The notes under the pieces are model-generated. The model was not told the DNA's origin, ran no database searches, and was given only the letters and a program-made list of their open reading frames with translations. From positions 62,001 to 126,000 of the forward strand of contig NZ_FZOF01000004.1 of the NCBI RefSeq assembly GCF_900188405.1: 64,000 nucleotides of DNA, given 5' to 3'. Below, piece after piece: positions 25,964-34,244 of the stretch; within the stretch, counting starts at the first letter, position 1; every line of letters begins with the position of its first letter. A program made the translations under genes and the position numbers. This DNA is from Actinacidiphila glaucinigra. GTDB taxonomy: Bacteria; Actinomycetota; Actinomycetes; Streptomycetales; Streptomycetaceae.

Positions 25964-25992
25964 CCGCCGTCGACGCCGCGGCGGCCGGTGGC

Positions 25993-27129
25993 TCAGGCGG
26001 CCCCGGTCCCGCACGCGCCGCCGGTCACGGCGGGGACGGGCAGCTCGGTGACGGGAGCGACACCTGAGGTGCTGCGCAACAGGAGCAGCGCCGCGTCGTC
26101 GTGCAGCCTGCCGCCGACGTGGTGCAGCAGGTCCTCGTGGAGCGCGGCCAGGGTGCGCGCCGGGTCGTCGGTCAGATGGCGCGTGACGCGCTCGTCCAGG
26201 GGGTAGAAGCGGCGGCCGTGGTCGCGGGCCTCGACGACACCGTCGGTGTACAGCAGCAACTGGTCGCCCTCGGAGAACGGCAGCACCTGGAGCTGCGGCT
26301 CCTCCCCGGCCAGCGCGCGCAGCCCCAGCGGCGGGACGTGGCCGGAGGACTCGACGGCGACGACGTCGCCCCCGCGCAGCAGCAGCGGCTGGGCGTGGCC
26401 GCAGTTGACGACCTCCATGCGGCCGGGGCGGGGGTGCCCGACGACGACGGCGGTGACGAAGTCGTCCGGGCCGAGGTTGCGGGCCAGACTGCGCTCGATC
26501 CGGTCGACGACGTCGAGCAGGTCGGGCTCGTCGTACGCCGCCTCGCGGAACACGCCCAGCACCAGGGCGGCGGTGCTCACCGCCGGCAGCCCCTTGCCGC
26601 GGACGTCGCCCACGATCAGCCGCACCCCGTACGGCGTGGGCACCAGGGCGTACAGGTCGCCGCCGATCCGGGCCTCCGCCGCGGCCGCGCTGTAGCGCAC
26701 GGCGACCTGGAAGGGCCCGACGGTCTCCGGCACCGGCAGCAGCAGTGCGTGCTGCGCGGCCTCGGCGACCGAGCGGACGGCCGCGAGCACACGTTCACGG
26801 CGCTTGCGGACGGCTGCGCCGAGCCCGCTCGCCAGGGTGACCGCGGTCAGCGCGCCCAGCACGATGGCCAGCTTGTCGCCGGGCGTGTCGTTGTAGGCGC
26901 CGAGGACGGCGGCCAGCGCCACGGCCAGCACACCGGCCCGCAGCACGCGCCAGGGCCCGCCGACGGCCGCGGCGAGCGCCGGGCCGACGGCGAGCAGCGG
27001 CAGCCAGTCCGGGCCGCTGCCGCTGACGAAGGCGACGAGGGCCACCGCGGAGATGACCAGAAAGGGTGTTCCCGTGGCGGCATGCCACGCCGGCCGGCCG
27101 CCGTGCCGCTGGTCCGGGGCTTGACTCAT
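25993..27129 (-). CDS. membrane-anchored SpoIIE-type PP2C phosphatase
   Basis: A 378-residue protein. Residues 18-105 contain three or four membrane helices (FLVISAVALVAFVSG, LLAVGPALAAAVG, VLAVALAAVLGAY, AIVLGALTAVTLASG). The cytoplasmic PP2C domain at about 150-365 has ARIGGDLYALVP, IVGDVRGKG, LLYTDGVVEARD and HDDAALLLL, so the metal ligands are intact. It lacks PAS or GAF domains and presumably senses through the membrane part. The ATG at 27129 is preceded by GGGATTGCGG. It follows the IclR gene on the same strand after 98 bp that contain a Crp-like dyad. It converges on the PP2C-ATPase gene with 29 bp between. Confidence 0.9.
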   Translation of the reverse strand: MSQAPDQRHGGRPAWHAATGTPFLVISAVALVAFVSGSGPDWLPLLAVGPALAAAVGGPWRVLRAGVLAVALAAVLGAYNDTPGDKLAIVLGALTAVTLASGLGAAVRKRRERVLAAVRSVAEAAQHALLLPVPETVGPFQVAVRYSAAAAEARIGGDLYALVPTPYGVRLIVGDVRGKGLPAVSTAALVLGVFREAAYDEPDLLDVVDRIERSLARNLGPDDFVTAVVVGHPRPGRMEVVNCGHAQPLLLRGGDVVAVESSGHVPPLGLRALAGEEPQLQVLPFSEGDQLLLYTDGVVEARDHGRRFYPLDERVTRHLTDDPARTLAALHEDLLHHVGGRLHDDAALLLLRSTSGVAPVTELPVPAVTGGACGTGAA

Positions 27130-27150
27130 GTTCGTCCGCAATCCCTGCCT

Positions 27151-27166
27151 GTGTGAGGCGTCACAC
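27151..27166 (-). promoter_or_regulatory. Crp-like dyad upstream of the membrane PP2C gene
   Basis: GTGTGAGGCGTCACAC is a perfect inverted repeat (6-bp arms, 4-base centre) and fits the GTG-N6-GNCAC form reported for Streptomyces Crp. It lies 22 bp upstream of the start codon, which would suit repression or an upstream promoter. Not tested against background frequency. Confidence 0.4.
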
Positions 27167-27227
27167 CACTGCTGTCTGTTTCGACCAGTTAATGGGTGTA
27201 TGCGGCCCGCCCACAAGGGCGGGGATT

Positions 27228-27986
27228 TCAGATAGTGAGCGACAGCCCACGGGTCACACGGCTCGCCGTCGCGAGCAGCTTGGCGCGCACCTCGTCGCGC
27301 GAGGCGACCCGGTCCGCGCGGAGCGACACACCGAGCGAGCCCAGGGTGCCGCCGCTGTAGACGGGCACCGCGATGCAGACGGTGCCGAGGGCGTACTCCT
27401 CCAGGTCCATGACGGCGGGAGGGGCGGGCACGTCCTCCAGGCGCCGCAGCAGCTCGGTGCGGCGGGTGATCGTGCGCGGGGTCAGATCGGCCAGCGGGTG
27501 CCGGGAGAGGTAGTCGTCGCGGGACTCCTCGTCCAGCTCGCGCAGCACGCACTTGCCGAGAGCGGTGGCGTGTCCCGCGTCGTCGAAGCCCACCCAGAGG
27601 TCGACCCGCGGTGTGCGGGGGCCGTCGACGATGTCCGCCACCCGGATCTCGCCGTCCTCGTAGAAGGTCAGATAGGCGGCGGCCGACAGGTCGTCCCGCA
27701 GCGCGGCCAGCGCCGGCCGGACGCGGCTGAGCGGCATCTGGGGACGGCTCGCGGCGTGCAGGGCCTCGAGCTTCTCGCCGAGGGCGAAGCAGCCGTCGTC
27801 GAGCTTGCGCACGTAGCCGTCGTGGGTGAGGGTCCGCAGCAGGTGGTAGGCGGTGGCGAGCGGCAGTTCCGTCTCGCGCGCCAACTGCTTCGCCGGCGCG
27901 CCGGACTCGTGTGCGCCCACCGCCTCCAGCAGGCGGAAGGCCCGCTGGACGGACGTGATGAGCGTCGGCCCGCCCTGAGCAGCCAT
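27228..27986 (-). CDS. IclR family transcriptional regulator
   Basis: A 252-residue protein. Winged helix at residues 8-65 (ITSVQRAFRLLEAVGAHESGAPAKQLARETELPLATAYHLLRTLTHDGYV), then the GAF-like IclR effector domain, with ATALGKCVLREL and YALGTVCIAVPVY typical of the ligand pocket. ATG 27986 has GGAGG upstream. No adjacent catabolic operon is visible, so the target may be distant or autoregulatory. The next gene on the same strand is the PP2C phosphatase. Confidence 0.9.
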   Translation of the reverse strand: MAAQGGPTLITSVQRAFRLLEAVGAHESGAPAKQLARETELPLATAYHLLRTLTHDGYVRKLDDGCFALGEKLEALHAASRPQMPLSRVRPALAALRDDLSAAAYLTFYEDGEIRVADIVDGPRTPRVDLWVGFDDAGHATALGKCVLRELDEESRDDYLSRHPLADLTPRTITRRTELLRRLEDVPAPPAVMDLEEYALGTVCIAVPVYSGGTLGSLGVSLRADRVASRDEVRAKLLATASRVTRGLSLTI

Positions 27987-28375
27987 GCCTCCAGCCTGCG
28001 CCCCCCGCCGGGCCCCGGCAAGCGACGGGAAGACCCCACCGCAGGTCCCGTGCCCTTCTGTGCGCGGATGCCCGCGTCGCCGCGCGCCGCAGTGCCGCAG
28101 TGGGCAGTACGGTGCTCGTCCCTGGGGGAACGGTGCCGATGGACATCGTCGTCACGACACAGGCGCGGACGCCGGGGACGAGCTGCGCTCGTAGATGACC
28201 TTCGAGCACGACGGCGTCACCGTCGCCCTGTCCGGGCAGGACATCGGGACCGCCACCCCGTGGCCTCGGGGCACTCCGCTCCAGCGGCCCGTGAACCCCG
28301 CCGACCGCCGCGACGATGAGTTCCGGGGGCCCGCTCCGTCATCAAGGGTGAGGGCGACACCACCGGAGGCATTCG
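27987..28375. other. 389-bp intergenic region
   Basis: Between the IclR gene and the DUF1905 gene. An open frame from ATG 28195 (MTFEHDGVTVALSG) reads in a different frame across the whole DUF1905 gene and has no ribosome site, so I do not call it. No RNA or repeat is evident. Confidence 0.4.
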
Positions 28376-28648
28376 ATGATCGACAAGCAGTTCACCGCCA
28401 CATTGCGGAAGAGCCCGGCCAAGGGCGGCTGGACCTACGTCGTCTGGCCCGAGGCCGCGGAGTTCTTCGGCACCCGCGGGCTGGTCAAGGTACGGGGCAC
28501 GATCGACGGGCAGCCGTTCCGCAGTTCGTTCATGGCCCTGGGCGACGGCACCCACAAGCTGCCGGTGAACGCCGGGATCCGCAAGGCCATCGGCAAGGGC
28601 GAGGGGGACACCGTCACCGTGCACCTGGAGGAACGGCTCGACCGCTGA
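28376..28648 (+). CDS. DUF1905 domain protein
   Basis: A 90-residue small beta-barrel protein: [64 protein letters not shown]. This is the DUF1905 fold, which resembles AbrB-like or double-psi barrels and is often found beside or fused to YdeI-like Omp domains. Biochemical role unknown. GGAGG lies eight bases before the ATG. Monocistronic, convergent with the phosphotransferase-like gene. Confidence 0.88.
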   Translation: MIDKQFTATLRKSPAKGGWTYVVWPEAAEFFGTRGLVKVRGTIDGQPFRSSFMALGDGTHKLPVNAGIRKAIGKGEGDTVTVHLEERLDR

Positions 28649-28664
28649 GGGGCGCGCGGCCCGT

Positions 28665-29651
28665 TCAGCCCGCCTCCGCCAGGGCGCGCACCGTGCCGGC
28701 CAGGGACCGCCAGGCCAGGTCGGAGTCGGCCGTGGCGGCGTGCGGAGAACGGAAGTCGCCGAGGAAGGCGGCGACGTCGTCCAGTCGCCAGCGCAGCTCG
28801 TAGAGGGCGAGGGCGTCCGGGTCCGGGCGGCGGCCGGCCGCGTCCTGGTAGCGGTCGAGGTCCTCGGGCCCGCCGGCGACCAGCCACAGATCACGCTCGG
28901 GAGGGGCGAGGCCCACGGTGTCCCAGTCGACCAGCACGTACCCCGCGCCCTGGCGCAGCAGGTTGCCGGGGTGCGGCTCGCCGTGGGTGACGACGCGTTC
29001 ACCTCCCCCGCCTTCGAGGGCGCCGGCACGCCGGTCGAACTCGTCGAGCCGCCGCCGGAGCACCCCGGCGTGCTCCCTCGTCAACTCCCTGGCCCGCCCG
29101 GCGTACGGGCCCCCGTGCCAGGGGTCGCGCAGCCCGGCGAGTGCCGACTCCAGGGCGGCGCGCCCGGGGAGCGCGAGCCGCACGCGTGGGGTGGGCTCCG
29201 GAGGCGGCGTCCGGTGGAGCACGGCCAGGGTGTCCAGCACGGCGCCGCGTTCGCGCGCGCCCAGGCGGTCGCCGAAACGGCCGGCGACGCCGTCCGTGTG
29301 GGGAAAGACGCTCACCCCGTACCGCGCGCCGACGCGGTGTACCGTACCGCCGCTCGCGGCGGGGACCGGCGCGACCACGAAGTCCCGTCCGGCCCGCTCC
29401 CGCAGGGCGAGGGCGGTGTCCATGGCCCGGCTCAGTCCCTCGAAGGCGGCGTCGGCGCCCGCGCCGCAGTGGCTCTTGTGGGCCAGGTCCGCGACGGTGA
29501 CGAACCAGCGGCGGCCGCGGGCGTCGGCCGCCGTCCAGTGGTGGTCGCCGAAGCCCACGGGCTCGTGCGTCCATGACGCCACGTCGATCCCCCACTCGCG
29601 CAGGGCCTCACCCAGCTCCGGTTCGCCGATCCCTTCGGGCCGTTCTCTCAT
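28665..29651 (-). CDS. aminoglycoside/spectinomycin phosphotransferase-like protein
   Basis: A 328-residue APH-superfamily kinase. The N-lobe reads DHHWTAADARGRRWFVTVADL (ATP-site lysine not obvious). VVTHGEPHPGNLL is the catalytic loop, with Gly-Glu where most members have Gly-Asp, and YVLVDWDTVGLAPPERDLW holds the metal-binding Asp. It most resembles the spectinomycin/hygromycin-type branch. Members act on antibiotics, choline, homoserine or fructosamines; the substrate cannot be read from sequence. Glu in place of the catalytic-base Asp makes activity uncertain. Divergent from the dienelactone hydrolase gene. Confidence 0.82.
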   Translation of the reverse strand: MRERPEGIGEPELGEALREWGIDVASWTHEPVGFGDHHWTAADARGRRWFVTVADLAHKSHCGAGADAAFEGLSRAMDTALALRERAGRDFVVAPVPAASGGTVHRVGARYGVSVFPHTDGVAGRFGDRLGARERGAVLDTLAVLHRTPPPEPTPRVRLALPGRAALESALAGLRDPWHGGPYAGRARELTREHAGVLRRRLDEFDRRAGALEGGGGERVVTHGEPHPGNLLRQGAGYVLVDWDTVGLAPPERDLWLVAGGPEDLDRYQDAAGRRPDPDALALYELRWRLDDVAAFLGDFRSPHAATADSDLAWRSLAGTVRALAEAG

Positions 29652-29764
29652 ACGGCGACCCTACGAAGCGGCTTCCGCCGGGGTCCAGGGCGGGGCGGCG
29701 GCGGGGGGAAAGCGCATGCGGCATAGAGTGCTGATCATCCGTCCCCCCGGAAGGATCGACGTAC

Positions 29765-30502
29765 ATGTATGACGCACTCCTCGCCGAGACCGTGACCGTC
29801 ACCGGCCACGGCGGCGACCGCATCGAGGCGTACTCCGCCCGCCCCATGAGCCCCGGTCCCTTCGGCGGCGTCGTGGTGATCCACCACATGCCCGGCTACG
29901 ACGACCCCACCAAGGAGATCACCCGGCGGTTCGCGGCGGAGGGCTTCGCGGCCGTCTGCCCGAACCTCTACAGCCGTGAGGCGCCCGGCGCTTCGCCGGA
30001 CGACGCGGCCGCGGCGGCACGCGCGCGGGGCGGCGTGCCCGACGAGCGGTTCCTGGGGGACGCCGCGGGCACCGCCGCGTACCTGCGCGGCCTTCCGTCG
30101 GCCAACGGCAAGGTCGGCGTGATCGGTTACTGCTCCGGAGGGCGCCAGGCCTTCCTCGCCCTGGCCTCGCTGGACGTGCAGGCCGGCGTCGACTGCTACG
30201 GCGCCTTCGTCGCGGGCCGGCCGCCGGAGGGCTTCCCGCTCCAGGTCGAGCCCATCGTCCACCTGGCGAAGGACCTGCACGGTCCGCTGCTGGGGCTGTT
30301 CGGCGCCGAGGACAGCTACCCCTCCCCCGAGCACGTCGCCGAACTGGAGGCCGAGCTCAAGGCGCAGGGCAAGCCGTACGAGTTCCACACCTACGAGAAC
30401 GCCGGCCATGCCTTCTTCGCCGTGAACCGCCCGAGCTACCGCAACGAGGCGGCGGTCGACGGCTGGTCGAAGGTCCTGGCCTTCTTCAGGGAGCACCTCT
30501 GA
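29765..30502 (+). CDS. dienelactone hydrolase family protein
   Basis: A 245-residue alpha/beta hydrolase with the Cys-Asp-His triad of dienelactone hydrolases: nucleophile elbow GVIGYCSGGRQ, Asp in LFGAEDSYPSPE, and His in NAGHAFFAVN. The family opens lactones such as dienelactone in aromatic catabolism, but many actinobacterial members act on other esters. GGAAGGA precedes ATG 29765. Its stop shares one base with the start of the next gene (TGATG), so the two are co-translated. Confidence 0.9.
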   Translation: MYDALLAETVTVTGHGGDRIEAYSARPMSPGPFGGVVVIHHMPGYDDPTKEITRRFAAEGFAAVCPNLYSREAPGASPDDAAAAARARGGVPDERFLGDAAGTAAYLRGLPSANGKVGVIGYCSGGRQAFLALASLDVQAGVDCYGAFVAGRPPEGFPLQVEPIVHLAKDLHGPLLGLFGAEDSYPSPEHVAELEAELKAQGKPYEFHTYENAGHAFFAVNRPSYRNEAAVDGWSKVLAFFREHL

Positions 30503-30792
30503 TGTGCACGTACCTCACCGAGAAGATCCGCATCGACGGCAGCGGCAAGGGCGCCCAGGGCTACTTCGGGCTGACCGAGGCCATGGTCTACGTCGACCAC
30601 CCGCAGCACGCGCCGTACGAGCACACCGTCAACATCGACTTCCTCAACCCGGCGCTGGGGCCCTCGGCCCGGGTCGCAGTCGAACTCACCGAGGAGGCGG
30701 CACTGGCCCTGGTCGACGCGATCCGCTCCGCGCTGGCGGCCGCCCCGCCGGGGCTGGCCTCGTCCGGGCAGGCCGCGCCGGCGGCGCACTGA
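30502..30792 (+). CDS. DUF6295-like small protein
   Basis: A 96-residue protein (MCTYLTEKIRIDGSGKGAQGYFGLTEAMVYVDHP) translationally coupled to the dienelactone hydrolase gene. It matches my memory of a small Streptomyces family labelled DUF6295; conserved residues include an N-terminal Cys and a His-containing loop. Coupling suggests it works with the hydrolase, perhaps as a partner or ligand-binding subunit. The last 20 residues are Ala/Pro-rich and probably disordered. Confidence 0.8.
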   Translation: MCTYLTEKIRIDGSGKGAQGYFGLTEAMVYVDHPQHAPYEHTVNIDFLNPALGPSARVAVELTEEAALALVDAIRSALAAAPPGLASSGQAAPAAH

Positions 30793-30804
30793 CGGAACGG
30801 GCCG

Positions 30805-32022
30805 TCACCCCGGGACCGTGACCTGGATCAGGGCGTGCGTGCCGCTGGTGCGCCACGCGGTGCCGCCGGCGTCCAGCCGGGCCACGGTCTCCGGGGCGAG
30901 CCCCGCGACGGTGTCGGACTTGAGGGTGCGCAGGGTGGCGACCGGCCCCGGGAAGTAGGCGGTGACGTCCGCGAACGGCACCGTCGCGGGCCAGAGCCGG
31001 TCGTCCACCAGGCGCCGGTAGTTGAGGTCGCCCTTCATCACCGTCAGCCGCGCGGCCGCGCAACGTTCCCGCAGGTCGTACGGCATGTCGCGGTAGCCGA
31101 GCGGCGCGCAGGCGAAGGGGTGGGCGGTCAGCGTGAGCCGGCCCTCGCGCAGGGCGGCGAGCAGCCGCCCGCCGGTGCGGGCCGCCTCGCCGGGGGCGGC
31201 GGTCATCCGGCGCAGGCAGGACAGGACGTCCTGGGTGGTGGCGTCGGAGACGTAGTACGGGCGGGGTTTGACGAGCAGGTCGACCTCGCGGGCGCGTCCG
31301 CTCGCGAGGAGGTCGTCGACGAGGGCGAGGTCGGCCAGGATCTCGCGGGCGCTGTTGTCGGTGACCACGACGACCGTGCCGCCGTCCAGCAGGGACCACA
31401 GCCGCTCCGACTCGTCGGCGACGAGTGTCCCGGAGGCCTCGGGGGCGGCCGCCTCGGCCACCATGGTGAAGCCGAGGTCCGCCTGGTTGCCCCACACCGC
31501 GGCCGCGAGCAGGGCGTGTTCGCGGTCGGCGGGGGCGAGCCCGGGCAACTCGTCGAGGGCGGCGAGGTCGGCGGCGAAGCCGGGACCGTCCAGCTCGGCG
31601 TCCTTGAACGGCGCGAACAGGTCCACGCCGTGCCACGCCCCCGCGGCGAGGTAACCGGCGGGGTCGAGCAGCCGGCGGTAGAAGTACGACTCCGACCACA
31701 GGAAGGGCAGTTCGGCCCACCTCCGACCGAAGCGGCCCTCGCCCCACTCCTCCCACGCCGCCCGGTCCGGCGCGTCCCGCGGCAGCCCGGCGACCGTGCC
31801 GGAGCGCGACTCCTCCAGCAGCGCCGCGAAGTCCCGGCGGCGCTCCGGTCCGTACGGGACGGCGTCCAGGATGCGGCGGATCAGCACGGGGTGCCGGTCC
31901 TGGAAGACGCTCCGGGCGAAGGACCCGGGCTCGTCACAGGTGATCGGCGGTGCCTGCGGGAGCGCGGGGCCGGGGAGGCCTTCGGGATGTCCTTCGGGAT
32001 GTCCTTCGGGGTGTCCACCCAT
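30805..32022 (-). CDS. DUF89/ARMT1-like damage-control phosphatase
   Basis: A 405-residue metal-dependent phosphatase family protein. AAVWGNQADLGF carries the Asn/Asp typical of the DUF89 fold, VVVVTDNSAREILADLALVDDLL contains the conserved D-N-x-G/A-E-like metal site, and VDLLVKPRPYYVSDAT and LTVMKGDLNYRRLV are ARMT1 signatures (KGDxNYR). Relatives hydrolyse damaged or excess sugar phosphates and related metabolites. The N-terminus contains three tandem GHPEG units from a 12-bp DNA repeat. GGAGG lies about 11 bases upstream of ATG 32022. Convergent with the DUF6295-like gene. Confidence 0.88.
   Translation of the reverse strand: MGGHPEGHPEGHPEGLPGPALPQAPPITCDEPGSFARSVFQDRHPVLIRRILDAVPYGPERRRDFAALLEESRSGTVAGLPRDAPDRAAWEEWGEGRFGRRWAELPFLWSESYFYRRLLDPAGYLAAGAWHGVDLFAPFKDAELDGPGFAADLAALDELPGLAPADREHALLAAAVWGNQADLGFTMVAEAAAPEASGTLVADESERLWSLLDGGTVVVVTDNSAREILADLALVDDLLASGRAREVDLLVKPRPYYVSDATTQDVLSCLRRMTAAPGEAARTGGRLLAALREGRLTLTAHPFACAPLGYRDMPYDLRERCAAARLTVMKGDLNYRRLVDDRLWPATVPFADVTAYFPGPVATLRTLKSDTVAGLAPETVARLDAGGTAWRTSGTHALIQVTVPG
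31981..32016. repeat. 12-bp tandem repeat, three units, at a gene start
   Basis: TTCGGGATGTCC occurs twice head to tail, then once with one change (TTCGGGGTGTCC). It encodes the GHPEG repeats just after the ARMT1-like start codon. Unit length is a multiple of three, so copy-number change would alter length without breaking the frame. Confidence 0.85.
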
Positions 32023-32201
32023 GCGTCGTCGTCCTCCAGCGGTCGGGGGCGGGGGCAGCGGTCGCGGGCATTCTCACAGGAAGCGGAGGGGAAGTGGGGC
32101 ACCCCGGCCGTTCGCGGGGCCGCGGCAGGCGCGGTTCCCCTCCGGCGCGGCATGGGGCACGCTGTCCGCGGCGGGGGGACAGGGAGCGACGGGGAGGGCG
32201 C

Positions 32202-33104
32202 ATGACCGTGGTGCGTGAGGTGGGGGCGGAAGGCGGCGCGCCGCCGGCGACGGTGGTGCTCGTGGAGGTGGGGCCGCGGGTGGCGGACGTCGTGGCCGTG
32301 CTGGGCAGGCTGACGGGACGGGGCGCGGAGCAGTGCCGGGTCCTCACGGGCCGGGTGCCGGTGGTGGTGCTGGGCGACGTGCCGGAGGAGGATGCCGGGG
32401 CGGCCGTCGCCGCACTGCGCGCCGCCGGGGCCACCGCGGAGGCCCGGGGATCCGCCGGGGCCGGGCGTTCCGTGCCGGCGTCGGAACTCGACCGGGCCCT
32501 CGCACAGGGACGGGAGCGGCCGCTGCCACCCGAGGTCGAACGGCTGCTGCGGGACGTCGGCGCTCCGCCGCGGCTCGCGGCCCACCTGCGGCTCGTGCAC
32601 GACGTGGCCTGCGAACTGGTCGACTGGGTCCGGCAGTACAGCCCGGACCTGGTCGTCGACCGCGAGGCCGTGCTCTTCGGCGCCGCCACCCACGACATCG
32701 GAAAGGCACTGCACGTCGCCGAGTTGTCGGGGCCGGGCAGCGCGCACGAGACGGCGGGCCGCGCGCTGCTGCTGGCGCGGGGCGTCGCGCCGCGCCTGGC
32801 GCGCTTCGCGGCCACGCACGCGTCGTGGACGGACGGGGCCGTCACCTTGGAGGACCTGCTGGTGAGCGTGGCCGACAAGGTCTGGAAGGGCAAGCGCGTC
32901 ACGGAGCTGGAGGACCTGGTCGTCGACCGGCTGGCCGGGGCGACCGGCGAGGAGCGCTGGGAGGTGTTCCTGGCGCTGGACGGATTCCTCGGCGGCGTCG
33001 CCGCCGACGCCGACCGGCGCCTGGCCTTCCACACGGCGTTCCCCGTGGTCGGGGGCGCGGGAAGCCCCGCCGCCGCCCGGGGGCCCGAACCGGGCGGCGC
33101 CTGA
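32202..33104 (+). CDS. bL12 C-terminal-like domain fused to HD-domain protein
   Basis: A 300-residue protein. Residues 16-83 (ATVVLVEVGPRVADVVAVLG ... LGDVPEEDAGAAVAALRAAGATAEAR) align along their full length with the C-terminal domain of ribosomal protein bL12, including the V-x-L-x-x-V-G-P start and E-E-A/D-G-A-x-V helix. Residues 105-280 are an HD phosphohydrolase fold: H133-D134 in RLVHDVA, H164-D165 in AATHDIGK and H182-E183 are candidate metal ligands. GGGGAGG precedes ATG 32202. HD proteins hydrolyse nucleotides or phosphomonoesters; the L12-like part is the domain that recruits translation GTPases in ribosomes. Its role here is unknown. Confidence 0.85.
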   Translation: MTVVREVGAEGGAPPATVVLVEVGPRVADVVAVLGRLTGRGAEQCRVLTGRVPVVVLGDVPEEDAGAAVAALRAAGATAEARGSAGAGRSVPASELDRALAQGRERPLPPEVERLLRDVGAPPRLAAHLRLVHDVACELVDWVRQYSPDLVVDREAVLFGAATHDIGKALHVAELSGPGSAHETAGRALLLARGVAPRLARFAATHASWTDGAVTLEDLLVSVADKVWKGKRVTELEDLVVDRLAGATGEERWEVFLALDGFLGGVAADADRRLAFHTAFPVVGGAGSPAAARGPEPGGA

Positions 33105-33473
33105 AGGGCGCACGAGGGCGGCGGCACGCCGGCGGGCCGCACCGGGTGGCGTGGCCGTCGCGGAGCCCGCCGACCCACGTCCCGGCGTCGCCGCTGCGCC
33201 GCGGCCACTCCACCACGTCGACCAGGCCCGACAGGATGGCGTCGGTCGGCACGGTCATGCCCTCGTTGCCGAGCAGCGCGCACACCGCGCAGTCCTTCGC
33301 GTTCGACGTCGCGCTGCGTTGGCGCCTGTCCTGTTGTACGTGCCGCGGCTCTCAAGAGCCGAGCCGTGCTCGCGACGAGGGCCGTGTACGCGATGTCGGC
33401 ACAGCCCTCGGCCACCGGCCGTAAGAGGGGCCCTGGGTCTGCCCAGGGCCCCACTTTGTCGCACACGTGCATC
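33105..33473. other. 369-bp intergenic region
   Basis: Lies between the HD gene and the collagen-like gene. A minus-strand open frame at about 33285-33130 reads CALLGNEGMTVPTDAILSGL and then VDVVEWPRRSGDAGTWVGG, which looks protein-like but lacks a ribosome site and decays into low-complexity Arg/Pro. It may be a gene remnant. A terminator sits at the right end. Confidence 0.4.
33427..33452 (-). terminator. terminator of the first collagen-like gene
   Basis: GGGGCCCTGGG pairs perfectly with CCCAGGGCCCC around TCTG, 22 bases past the stop codon of the minus-strand collagen-like gene. Rightward, the stem is followed by ACTTTG, so it may also act on the plus strand. Confidence 0.8.
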
Positions 33474-34118
33474 TCACCCGGCGCAGATCGCCAACGCGAT
33501 GAAGCTGCCGGGCTGGGCCGAAGCGGGGACGACCACCATCCAACCGTTGCCGACCACGTCCGAGGACCGCACCGGAACGGGCGGCCCCGTGAGGAAGTGG
33601 AATCCGCCCCCGGTCACCGTGGTACCTGGTGGGCACGTAGCGGTCGCCACAGAGTCACCCTCATCGTTTGTGGGTTCCGGCTGACTGCTGACCCTTGAAG
33701 TGCTGACAGGTCCCGGCGGGCCCGATGGACCGGGCGGCCCCGAGGGCCCCGCAGGGCCGGGCGCACCCGACGCCCCGGCAGGACCTGACGGCCCCGCAGG
33801 GCCGGAAGGACCAGGCGGACCCGAGGGCCCCGCAGGGCCGGGCGGGCCTGGCGGGCCTGGCGGGCCTGGCGGGCCATGGCGACCCGGCCGGTTCGGGCAG
33901 TAGCCGGGCATCGCCGGCATGAAGAAACACGGGTGGGCGGCACTCTGCCCGGGACTGGCAGCAGCGAGGCTTGCCGGTGTCTCCCCGGCACTTCCCGTGG
34001 ACGCCATGGCGACAACGGCACTGGACGTCAGTGCCGCGATCACTGCCGCCGTGCACGCGCCCACCTTGTGCACCCGTCGCCTTCTCGCCGCCGAGAGCGC
34101 GGCCATGCGGTTCCACAT
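33474..34118 (-). CDS. secreted collagen-like protein 1
   Basis: A 214-residue exported protein. Signal sequence 1-40 (basic, then VGACTAAVIAALTSSAVVAMAS). A cysteine cassette at about 60-80 fits PC-x3-P-x2-PGYCP-x-RPG-x-HG. Twenty Gly-X-Y triplets rich in GPP, GPS and GPA follow, then a 65-residue globular tail with TCPPGTTVTGGGFHF and two Cys. GGAGG lies five bases before ATG 34118. Collagen-like tracts form triple helices in bacteria; the tail probably trimerises or binds a ligand. The cassette recurs in the second collagen-like protein 5 kb away. Confidence 0.88.
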   Translation of the reverse strand: MWNRMAALSAARRRRVHKVGACTAAVIAALTSSAVVAMASTGSAGETPASLAAASPGQSAAHPCFFMPAMPGYCPNRPGRHGPPGPPGPPGPPGPAGPSGPPGPSGPAGPSGPAGASGAPGPAGPSGPPGPSGPPGPVSTSRVSSQPEPTNDEGDSVATATCPPGTTVTGGGFHFLTGPPVPVRSSDVVGNGWMVVVPASAQPGSFIALAICAG

Positions 34119-34244
34119 GTGTCCTCCAAGAGCGGTACTGCGGGGCAGGCCGCTCCACGTCACCAGACCAGCGGCCCTCAGCAAGACTCACCGCGGGCGT
34201 TCACCGCTGCACCTCCGCCGGCCGACCGGGTGACTGAGCAGGAG

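Noticed and set aside
27174..27190. TTCGACCAGTTAA resembling half of a DasR box near the membrane PP2C gene
   Set aside because: Only the right half matches; about 10 of 16 positions overall, too weak to call.
28195..28803. A 202-codon frame starting MTFEHDGVTVALSG
   Set aside because: No ribosome site and it overlaps the well-supported DUF1905 gene in another frame.
33130..33285. Protein-like minus-strand fragment containing CALLGNEGMTVPTDAILSGL
   Set aside because: No start with ribosome site, ends in low complexity, and no family recognised; kept only as a note in the intergenic entry.
33427..33452. Terminator assigned to the HD-domain gene
   Set aside because: It lies over 320 bp after that gene but 22 bases after the collagen-like gene on the other strand, so it is assigned there.
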